In this document: one piece after another, positions 25,142 through 34,845 of the stretch
Position numbering within the stretch: the stretch's first letter is position 1
Layout of the letters: each line of letters opens with the position of its first letter
Origin: Nissolia schottii
Taxonomy: Eukaryota > Streptophyta > Magnoliopsida > Fabales > Fabaceae
Direction: 5' to 3'
NCBI GenBank assembly: GCA_003254905.1
Contig: QANU01013293.1
Coordinates: 105,114 to 169,113, forward strand
Length of the DNA stretch: 64,000 nucleotides
Position numbers and translations under genes: made by a program
Notes under the pieces: model-generated
The model's input: only the letters and a program-made list of their open reading frames with translations
The model's database searches: none
What the model was told of the DNA's origin: nothing

Positions 25142-25916
25142 AACATGAGAAATAGTAACTATCAGCTATCACACGGATGTTGAAATATGAATGAAGCAAA
25201 ATCTAATTATTTTCCTTATCTGAGAGTGTTTGAAATTATGAATGGAAGTGGTTTTTATTTTTATTATTATTATTATTATTGTTTCATTTTCATTTTCAGG
25301 TGACAAACTTTGAATGTGGAGCGTACTCAATTGGCAGTAGTTGTAGCCTCCTATTGGCAGACGTGTTTTAATAGTCGACTACTTGCTCAAGAAATGGGCA
25401 GGGATACACAACACGTACGATGCTACCTCAAAATGGAGAAGCTAAGAAACTCTGAAAAATTCCGAGGCTCTCCCCAACGATGTAATCAGCCGCACTCTAA
25501 CCAGAAATGTAGTCAAAAGCATGGTACTCAAAATCTCTTCCAAGGATGAATGTTTCAACAGTGAAATGTGGAGGGAATTAGCCATGACTTGAGTTGAAGA
25601 CGATGGTGAAATGAGTTCAGAATTTTCCTTTATTGTGAAAGTATCATCGGGAGTTATTAAGGTAGAAAGGTGCTCAAAGAATGGAAGCGTTATCAAGAGG
25701 TTGGCCCTTAAGAGTCAAGTTAGTCGGACACCATGGAACGTTTTTGGATTGTACGAGGTATCATTTTGTGAAGGAAATAAGCCTATTTTTGTTTCTTCTT
25801 CGATTGCATTTGTTGATGATGGCCATGTTATGGCAATACCCTGCCAAAAGAAGGATGAATCTGGTGATAATAGTTTCACGTACATGTTGAGGCAAGAATA
25901 TTATGGTTCTCTTTAG
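23321..25916 (+). pseudogene. BAHD acyltransferase-like pseudogene
   Basis: Two exon-like blocks resemble BAHD (HXXXD) acyl-CoA transferases by recall. Block 1 (about 23321-23794) includes ALPDHPLLARRVQRR, IVSNGAGIPLVEARYPL and SPLFYVQ. Block 2 starts after CAG at 25300 with VTNFECGAYSIGSSCSLLLAD and ends FVDDGHVMAIPCQKK, stop near 25916. The intron between them opens with GC (CAG|GCAAGT). Defects: an in-frame TAA after LEMNEK (about 23715), a one-base loss near 25351 that shifts the frame before DYLLKKWAGIHN, and later stops. The start codon is not evident, because the CACTA-like terminus lies immediately upstream. The usual catalytic histidine position reads Ser/Cys (SCSLLLAD), which is also seen in some members of the family. 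Non-functional as it stands. Confidence 0.75.
24818..25217. repeat. 200-bp tandem duplication with TA expansion
   Basis: The phrase ATAGTTTTCACTTAGT begins at 24818 and again at 25018. Both copies run on through GTAAACATGAGAAATAGTAA to CTAATTATTTT. Copy 2 has an expanded TA run at about 25098-25139. The duplication lies inside the intron of the acyltransferase-like pseudogene. Confidence 0.9.
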
Positions 25917-27345
25917 CATCAGGGACAAACATTGACATAAAAATATAAAGACATAAAATTTTTATATTTTTTTAATTACTTCGTTAAAATTGGGATAAAT
26001 GAGACATTTAACCTAAAGAAATACAAAATTTAGACTTGAATGGATATGAATTTTCTTCGTCTCTATTTCTATATTTTTGTCTCCCATTTTCTTTATCCTG
26101 TCTTTGATACTAAATGCAGTCTATATGATGATATTATTTGTACCAAGATTTTTTTCTTTCCTTCCTTTCATGTGTTTAATTCGTGCTGATATCGTAAGAT
26201 GAGAATAATAATGCTATTTGTTGATGGATCTTGGACATCTAAAGCACCCATCCAAGAGTGAGCGATGCAATGATAAGTGGCTCAAGACTTCGTGTCACAT
26301 TCTCTTGGATCCACTCTAGATATTCACAATCCATGTAGTACAAATTAGACTCCTCAAGATAATGTGTTACATGACATAAAGTATATGTATCTTATTTTTA
26401 TCTGTTTAATAAATAAATTATGAGATCAATTAATAATGAGAAGCTGATTTATTGAAGAGGTTTTGTCTTGATTTATGAACCCTTTAAGAGTTGAACCCTA
26501 ATACAACAGACTCTATCACGTAGTTCAAAATTTAAAACTCGGTTGATTCACTTATTTGGTTTGTTATGATATTTTGGCAACATTTGTAATTTGGCTATGA
26601 TGTAGATAACTTTAAATTTGTTGTGACTCTCTATTTTCTAGGAGCTAACATATTCACCTTGTATATTTATATGCATAGCTCAACATCAATAAATCAAGTC
26701 AGTACAATCATTTTTTGAGAATACCTGTTCTTATAATCAATTGCCTATTGCTTAACAACCTTCCTTAATCCTTTTCAACCATGTCTTCCGCTAAACGCAA
26801 CAATTCCATTTTCACTGACACTCTCTTCTCTGATTTGAACCTCAATGTCAACGATTGCATTTGTTGATGATGACCATGTTATGACAATACCCTGCCAAAA
26901 GGAGGATGGATCTGCAGTAATAACAGTTTCACGTTCGCGTTGAGGCAGAACACTTACGATGATATTAATTGTACCAAGATCATGTATGTGCTTAATTCGT
27001 GTTATTATTGTAAGACAAGAATAATGTTATTTGTACCAACATCTAGACAGAGTTTGGATGTTGAGACAATAGGAAATACATAAACATAAAAAATAAGAGG
27101 ACAAGTGAGTCTTTTATTCTGTTTGGTTACAATGTACAAGACACTTGTTTGTATCTATAACTTGTTTAGTTTAATAGAAACAAGACAAAAAAAAATACAC
27201 TCAAAATGATTTAAAACACCCTTATTGCATTAATTTAATTTAAAAAAAAACACGTTATTTCTATCTTGTGTATAAACGTTGCCCCAAATTACACATTCAA
27301 GAGAGAGTGATGCAATATGTCTCATGATGATAAGTGGGTTCATGC
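25800..27345 (+). repeat. Partial tandem duplication of pseudogene 3' end
   Basis: The 3' end of the acyltransferase-like pseudogene and its flank (25800-26325) recur at about 26848-27345. Shared phrases include CGATTGCATTTGTTGATGATG, ACCATG or GCCATG, AATACCCTGCCAAAAG, TTTGTACCAAGAT and GTGATGCAAT or GCGATGCAATG. Each copy carries its own AT-rich insertion at a different place (25920-26120 and about 27045-27290), with ends such as GGACAAACATTGACATAAA. Just before copy 2 an ATG at 26781 opens MSSAKRNNSIFTDTLFSDLN, which runs straight into the duplicated sequence. The origin of that lead-in is unknown. Confidence 0.75.
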
Positions 27346-27379
27346 GAGAGTGATCCAAACCTGTTCTATTTCATTTAAC

Positions 27380-28720
27380 AGAGCCCACATAAGCAATCAA
27401 GCCATAGAGATTGACAAGTTCAAATGATGGCCCAAACCAGAGGAGAATGAATTGCAGAGGCAAGAGCTTAGACCCACCTTGCCATATGCATAAGTTCGGT
27501 TCAGGTCTTTTCAAAAATAAAAAATAAAAAATGCTCGTCTAGGTCATCTCTCCATTGCTTGCAACTGGTAAATGTCCTAGGACAAAAGCACACTTGTACT
27601 AGGAGTGAACATGTGAGGGAAGACTTTATTTTATAGCCATATCAACTAATATTTTCCTTTTTACCCTTCTGCAAAGGAAAAATTGGGGGCATCTTGTTAT
27701 ACCTAAATGATTTTGAAAGGAAATACAAAGATTTTATAATAAGGGTATTAAAGTAAAATACAAGGGCATGACAAGGACAAGTACCGAGGTCGATTAAGAA
27801 AGAATTAGGATAGGAAACCTTTCTTGGTTAGTCTTGATAACATAAGCCAAGAGTAATGGTCGACCTTATAGGCCCAGCTAGAGGTGAGGTCCGAATCAAA
27901 AAATGAGAGGCGATCCTATGAGATTAAACCATAATCAAGTGTCGACCAAACAATGAAGAGTAACCCGAAGCGATCCTATTAGTTCGAGCTATAGTCAAGT
28001 GGCGACCAAGTGGTAAGGAGTAATCTAAAATTGGATGGATAATTTAAGGGAAGGTTCATAAAGGCAAGGCCCTTAGATAAAGAATAGTGTAAGAGGTAGC
28101 AACATACTTTGGAACTTGAATAGTTTCTAGAACTTGGGTGAGTGATAATATCATTTGTGTGGTCAAAGATGAGGGTATAGGGAAATATAATTGTTGGCAC
28201 TTTTATTTGAAATTGTAAATTGAAAACAAGAAATTTATTCATAGCCAACTTGGAGAAGTTATCAATAGATAGTGCACATCGATTACAAAGGACATGCAAC
28301 ATGCCTCAGATAAGCAGTTAGGGAAATCTTAGCAAAGTGGAACAGCATAGAGAATTTGCAGAGGACTTCAATCGTTCAGTGGGTACGTGGCATACATGCA
28401 CGAAGACTACAATGCCTATAAGTAGGGTTCGTAGGAATAGATTAACAAATCGGAACACATACTTGTAGAATTCTCACACACTCACTTGGTCTTAGTGACA
28501 TACAATTTCGAGAAGAATCAAATAATTCCCATTTACTTACCTTCTATCTTTCAATTTCCTAAGATTAGAATTCTTTTTCATATCTTCTTGTACTTTGTTT
28601 CATCTTCAATTTTTTCTTTATTCTTATACAATTCCCAAAATTGTTCAAATTCTTGCATTTATTGATACTTCTTTTCTTCTAAACACACATTCTCACTGAA
28701 ACGATCCATTCATTGAGAGG
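27380..28720 (+). mobile_element. LTR-like retroelement remnant
   Basis: No coding domain is seen. The segment is less AT-rich than its surroundings, contains a 60-bp tandem repeat starting CGATCCTAT at 27911 and 27971, and has a promoter-like box CCTATAAGTAGGG near 28408, followed by transcript-like sequence. This is the look of a long LTR from a Ty3 Tat/Ogre-type element. The borders could not be fixed, so the class is tentative. Confidence 0.4.
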
Positions 28721-28840
28721 AATTGCATTGTAGTCCCTCTACTTGCGAAGTTTTTAATTCATATTTTTGGTGAATGATCCATAATTCCTTATTGACCAAA
28801 ATTTCCATAAAACAGTGTGTAGTATAATGATTATTTATGT

Positions 28841-29215
28841 ATGTTGTAATGTTTGTTTACGAGTTTTGTAACGTTTATTTTTTAGTGTTATAATATTTGT
28901 TTATTTGTAATGTAATGTTTGTTTATGAGATAGTGGGTGAGGGAGCATGAGAGAGAGAAAGAATGTGACATTTATTTTTGTGTTTGATAATGTTTGTTCA
29001 TTTATTTTGTAATGTTTGTTTATCTATTTTGTAATGTTTGTTTACGAGGAAGCATGAATGCACATATTTTAGAGTGTGAGTGAAGAGCAAGAAAGAGAAT
29101 ACAATAGTGACTTTTTGCTAGTTAATGCAGTGCATGTCTCATTTTATTTTGATTCCGTGTGTTTATCAGTTTTATAATGTTTGTTCATTTCCTTAAAAAT
29201 GTTTGTTTGCGCGTA
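28841..29215 (+). repeat. Degenerate TTTGTAATGTTTGTTTAT array
   Basis: About ten loose copies of a unit near 20-25 bp, core TAATGTTTGTTTA(T/C), are spread over 375 bp and interrupted by a GA-rich stretch (28939-28970). The same core is common at 22190-22990. The array ends about 350 bp before the probable transcription start of the TXNDC9-type gene. Confidence 0.65.
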
Positions 29216-29681
29216 TGCTATACATAATCGTACAGTGGCTGTACGGTGGACACTAAGTGGGATTATACTTTAATTTTTAGTCACTCATATTATTGTGTTC
29301 TTTTTTTTTTTGTTAAAACTCAAACTTATTATATTTTTTGGTCGAATACTCAAAATTATTGCTGATACTCATAACTTTGTAGAGATGAAGCCCATAAGCT
29401 AGTAATGTTTTTTCTCGAAAGAGAATAAGGCCCAAAAGAGGAAAATGGAAAAATAAAACTCCAAAAAGCAAAAGAAAAAACAAACAAACACTTTTTTAAA
29501 AAAAAAAAAAAAAAGCAGCTCAACCAAAACACAGAGCAAGAGGCGCACCTCTTCAATCCTTCACCTGCAACACACAGAGAGATCCGAGACAGAGATCAGC
29601 GGCAAGTCGCCGTCGCGTCACCTCCACCGCGTCTCTCGTGTCACTTCTCTCGCTGTTGTTTCTTATTTTGTGCGTAGAGAG

Positions 29682-32094
29682 ATGGATCCAAACGCAGTGA
29701 AGTCCACTTTGTCGAATCTCGCGTTCGGAAATGTAATGGCTGCAGCTGCCCGCGATTATCAGAAGGTAACCTAATTTAATTCGTCACATTGCTATTATCG
29801 TTTTTTTTTCCTTCTATTTTTGTACCATTTTCTTGTGCATCTGGACAATTTATGATGTGTGGTTGCACTTTGGTTAGTGCTATGGAACAATTTGTGTATA
29901 TATGCTTCACAATTCAATTTGATGGTTGGTTTCCACTTAAAACTTGAGTTGTGAGATCCTAGATCCTTCTCCTTCTCATAATATTTGTCTTTTTTTTTTC
30001 ATTTCACTAATGCTGCTATAATGTCACTGGGTCGGGCGTAAATTGCTATTCGTTGGATCCAATGATTCAATGTTTTTGCCTTTCGAACATTTTGTCGTTG
30101 ATGTTGATAAATATTATGTTAGCTTAGCTTTTATGATTAATTATTTGTTAAATTTGCATGATTCGATAGTGAAATTAATGTCCTGCACTGCTCACGCGTG
30201 TGTATAGTGAATGGTAGCTATTATGATATTGATAGTTGACTGTTGTTTTTTTTTCTTTCTAGAATTCTGGTGTACACTTGCAATGTGTTGTAATTTGGGG
30301 CTAACCAAACCAAATCGAAGTAGTTCTCCAATGGATTGAACTGCATGATTCAAAACTTTTAAGCGACGATATTGTTGAACTTTTTCTGTAGTTATCTTTT
30401 TCTTCATTTTTATAAACTCCTTTTGTTATAGCAGTATATTTAATAACCTCGCCCTAGTTGATGAAGAGCAGTTGAATAATGGATGTTTCAGTAGTAGATC
30501 TATTTGTTCTTGAAAGTCATTTGTGCTACACTTTAAAGTAATTCCTGAATCTTGACCTTGTTTATTCAAACACTAATATTATGCTATAATAATTTTCTCT
30601 GAAGATTATTGTGATGTACGATTCTTATGCCTGCAGCTTCATATTGGTGTAATGTAACTCATGTTATGATCCTTGCAGGAGGTGCTTGCTCAAGAGAAGG
30701 CAGCGGCATCAAGTTCTGTGAACCAGGAGGTTGACCTTGATGATTTAATGGATGTACGATTTTTAAACTTTTCAATCTCGTCATATATGTATACATGTAT
30801 ATGCTCTCATTCTAATTTAAATCTATTACACCATGGTGATGTCAGGATCCTGAGTTGGAAAAATTGCATGCAGATAGGATTGCAGCGCTTAAGGTAGCAA
30901 TATTTTGTTCCATATGTATCAGGATGCATAATGAGATTTTTTTCCCCTTTCGCCTCTGTTATTTAGAAAGAACCTCATTACTAATGACCTGATTTCTTTT
31001 TGATAGAAAGAAGCAGAGAAACGGGAGGCATGGAAGAAGAAAGGTCATGGTGAGTACAGGGAGATAACCGAGGGGGATTTCTTAGGTGAAGTCACTGGAA
31101 GTGAGAAAGTGATTTGTCATTTCTACCACAAGGAGTTCTATCGATGCAAGTATGTTTTATTTATTTAAATATTGTTGCTTCACTTTAACATCTCTGTCTC
31201 GTCTCTTACTCGCACACTTACATGTGCCTGTTGTTGGATCGACAAATGTATCCAGGATAATGGATAAGCATTTGAAGTCCCTTTCGCCAAAGCATATTGA
31301 TACAAAGTTCATCAAGGTTGATGCAGAGGTCAGCAAGAACAGTTCCATTATTTGCAGTAGATATTATTTAGGTGTTTCCTCATCATTGAGCCAATGTAAT
31401 TATGGCCCTGGACATGTTATTTTAACGCAACTGTTTGTCTTGGTGAAGAAATTGAGTAAAAATGTTCACTTTCAATAATGAAATGCAGAATGCGCCATTC
31501 TTTGTTGCAAAACTGGCAATCAAGACTTTGCCTTGTGTCATACTGTTCAGGTGAGGCCTACCTTTGTTACTTGTTGATCTTGGTTAATTGAGTGCTTTTC
31601 CTATCGATGAAGGATTGTATTTATGTGTTGCTATTAGGCGTTGAACTGATGAGAATGAAATTTGAAATCCTGAGACAATCTTTATCCTCATTAGACTGCA
31701 CATTCCGATTGCCTAACTTGGATTTAGTTGTTGTTGTCGAACTACTATATACTGCATGAGAATAAAGTTGATTCATTATTATATGAATATATTGGCTAAG
31801 GCGCTCCTTTTTCTCAGGCAAGGCGTCGCCGTAGATAGATTGATAGGATTTCAAGATCTGGGAGGGAAAGATGATTTTCCCACAAAATCGCTCGAGGCAA
31901 TGCTCATAAAGAAAGGTAATTCTTCTATAACTCCTTTTCATTTTTTATTGACCGAATAGTTTTTTTTTGTTAACTATCATTTGGCAGGCATAATTGATGT
32001 GAAGAAAGACGAGGACGACGAAGACGATGAATATCATGAAAGTGCCCATAGAACTGTTAGATCCTCCGTGGCTGCTGACTCTGATTCTGATTAA
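29682..32094 (+). CDS. TXNDC9: Thioredoxin domain-containing protein 9 / phosducin-like homolog, 229 aa
   Basis: A cytosolic thioredoxin-fold protein of the phosducin-like family. Relatives in other eukaryotes modulate CCT chaperonin folding of tubulin and actin. The exons are 29682-29765, 30679-30753, 30846-30893, 31007-31149, 31256-31328, 31489-31550, 31818-31915 and 31988-32094, all GT-AG and phase-consistent. The N-terminal third is helical and charged (DPELEKLHADRIAALK, then KREAWKKKGHGEY). The thioredoxin core runs from about FLGEVTGSEKVICHFYH to LPCVILF and DRLIGFQDLGGKDDF. The redox CXXC pair is replaced (FYHKEFYRCK), as is usual for phosducin-like proteins. The C-terminus is an acidic Asp/Glu tail. 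A CT/GA-rich leader near 29575-29680 fits a 5' untranslated region. Length matches the family; the gene looks intact. Confidence 0.95.
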
Positions 32095-32461
32095 AATTAA
32101 TAAGCTAGTGGCATCATGAAAAAAGAATCGGCAGTTTATCTTGTTCATATGTTTTGTTTTAGATTTCTGGCTTGTATAATTATTGTTACATTTCTTTGTT
32201 TGTTATCTTTATGGAAGGGATTTCAAATCCAAGACATTCTTAAAAAAAAAAAACTTATCGATCTATCACTATTGTATTAACTTGTTATTTATAGGGAGAA
32301 AGATGTCCACCCCAAGTCAAGTTAGTTTCATTTTATTTTGATAATAAATTTGTTCAATTCTAATCAAATCAACCCAATATTGTTTGGATTGCTTTGATTC
32401 TAATGATTTTCTAGAATGATTTACAAAACAAAACCTGTCTGGCAGCAACGGTGTATAGTAA

Positions 32462-33218
32462 ACTTTCTCAAAATAAAACAAAAAAAATACTCATTCTTAA
32501 AATAAACCGTTTGTAAAGTTAAAGTTATTAAAATGAATCAAAGGGAGCTGTGTAACTCCAGATTTTATTTTATTTTTTATTATTTTTAATTGAAAATTGA
32601 TTTCAATTGATTTATTCTTTTTAATTGAAAAGTGATTTAAATCGACATCTTTGTATTGTGTCTAAAATTAGATTTATAAATAGAGGTGTATGCTTATTTA
32701 TAGTATGTACTACTACACAATGTTTAGATTTTTTTGAGTTAGAAGAAGAAGAAAAAAATAAGTGAAGAGTAGACATTTTCATATATTATAATGATGAGAA
32801 AAATACACAGGAGATAATTAATTTCATACTTCATCTATTATTAAACAAGATAGATTTTATTGAGATGTGAATTCATTAAAATCTCATTCAATAATAAATT
32901 AGATGCGAGTCGACATAATAAATAAGTTCATATAACATAAAAAAATAAAATAAAGAGAGGGAGAGGGGTTGGAGTGGATTTGACATGAGAGAGAGAGATA
33001 AATAGAGGGAGAGAGAGTTTCATGATGTGATGTGAGAGAGAGAAAAAGAGAGGAAGAAAAAATAATTAAAAAAAGAAAATTTGTTAATATGAAAATTAAT
33101 TTAAATTGACTCTTTTTATAATAAAAATGATTTATTTTAAGAAAAAAATTTACAAACGACTCAATTTAAGAGCGAATATTTTGTGTGTTTTATTTTGAGA
33201 ATTTTTTTGCATCGCACG
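32462..33218. mobile_element. Inverted-repeat DNA element, about 750 bp
   Basis: The left end (32464-32520) reads TTTCTCAAAATAAAAC, then ATACTCATTCTTAAA and CGTTTGTAAA. The right end, read on the minus strand from about 33205, gives ATTCTCAAAATAAAAC, ATATTCGCTCTTAAA and CGTTTGTAAA. The ends pair over roughly 55 bp with few mismatches. The interior is AT-rich with GAGAGA runs (32955-33055) and no transposase, so it is non-autonomous. The right end abuts the hexokinase fragment at 33219. Confidence 0.75.
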
Positions 33219-33268
33219 GCTCAACAACCAACTTCCTCAATTCTAAGGAGGTATTAGATATCTAACTA
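33219..33268 (-). pseudogene. Short copy of hexokinase exon 9 boundary
   Basis: Read on the plus strand, 33219-33268 matches 44150-44198 of the hexokinase gene at about 85 percent, with no gaps. Shared phrases are GCTCAACAACCA, TCCTCA, GGAGGTAT and AGATATCTAAC. The match covers the start of exon 9 and continues through the intron acceptor (CTAAC on the plus strand), so the copy was made from DNA rather than from spliced mRNA. It is too short to code for anything and carries a changed codon that reads as a stop. Confidence 0.7.
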
Positions 33269-33593
33269 TATTTGTTAATAAAAGTTTGTTTGTGATTAAA
33301 AAATAGGATAAGGTTTTAGAAACTTAACAAATTAATTTATTTATCTTTACGTATGACACTTGATTTTTTAAAGACAAAATAAAAAAAATGTTAAGTGTCA
33401 TTTTATAAGAGTGAGTTACTTGATAAGTTATGTTTCAAATATTTTTCTTAAAAATACGTATAGATTTTCATTATATCATTAAAAAAATTCTTTTTAATAA
33501 AAGTAAGGAGATGGTTGTCTTTGTCTTAGGCCTTTAGCCGCTTCCTGCAAACCAGTTGCAATAATTCAAAAGGTTGGGTGATTGTTCTCATGG

Positions 33594-34118
33594 GGTAACG
33601 TTCATTTTGGCCCTTAAAATTATAACTCTAAGTAAGTTACTTTCATCTTTAAAATTTAACAATTAACCTTTTAATTTTTTTAACTCTTGAAATTATACAT
33701 AGTAGGTCAAATTAGTCTCTCAGCTCATTGTCACTATTGTATTGTCACGTTTTCGTTGATTTGTCATATTAAAAGAGTTTGTGACAATAACTCAAACTGT
33801 AAATGAGTTGTGGCAACACTTAAAACTGCACATGGAGTTGTGGGAGCATGTACGACATAACAACTAAGATTTACAGTTTCAAGTGTTGTCACAATCACAT
33901 TTTCACCTTCTAATGGTACCGCACAGCTTCAATTGTTATTACAATTTTGTTTAATGTGAAAAATCATTGAAAACATGTAAGTAAAGCAATGATTATGAAC
34001 TAAATGATTAATTTGACAAGCAACTTACAATTTCAAGAATTAGAAAGCCAATTTTTAAATTTCAAGGATTAAAGTAACTTGAGTTTACAATTTCATGGAC
34101 CAAAATGAGTTTTACCTC
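33594..34118. mobile_element. Inverted-repeat element, about 525 bp
   Basis: The left arm begins GGGTAACGTTCATTTTGG, continues AAGTTACTTTCATC and TCTTGAAATTATA, and ends GTCAAATTAGTC. The minus-strand reading of the right arm begins GAGGTAAAACTCATTTTGG, continues AAGTTACTTTAATCC and TTCTTGAAATTGTA, and ends GTCAAATTAATC. The arms pair over about 125 bp. Long degenerate arms and a TTTGGTCC-type phrase recall non-autonomous Mutator-like or foldback elements common in plants. No transposase is encoded. No clean target duplication was found. Confidence 0.75.
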
Positions 34119-34845
34119 AATAATGTTTAAGGCTTCCATTGATACATATTGCTATATTTTAATAGCATCTTTTACTTGTGTTGTTCCCTTGAAAGATCCG
34201 TGCTTGAGTTTTGTGTGATAGCTTCTCAGGCTTGGTTTGGTGAAGTTTTTTTGGGGGAGTGTTTCTACTCTTAAAAGGTTTACGTTAAATTTTTTTTTGT
34301 GTTTAGTAAACAAAAAGTATATGCACTTTTGCTATTGGCTTTTAAAGATAATAATAATTAATAACTATAACACTTAATAAATAATTAATGTGACAAAGAT
34401 GATACTAATAAATGAATTATATGTCTTTACCAGTTTTATAAATTTTGCAAGAGTCAATTACATGTAGCCGAAAGTGGTCTACCATATACTACATAAGGAG
34501 CATCAAACACCCATCTTTTTTAGGTGCATTAAAGACAACGCCATTTTTTGATATTGTACTATGCATTTTACCCTGAATGATGAATATATGAAAATGACTC
34601 AAACCGACTCAAAATACAAAGCCAAAACAAGTTAATGGGCTACTCAACAGTGAATAATGAGTATACATGTCCGATTAAGTTTTCCATGCTCCATTTCTAA
34701 TAATACATAATAGATTCTTATACGTTACTTAGAAGTAGAAAATTTCATTCCCTGATCTTTATCAGAGAAAGGAACCAAAATGTCAAAATCGAAAACACTC
34801 TTGAGCTTTCAGCACGGAAGAAGGCCTCAAACATTCTCATCCTTT

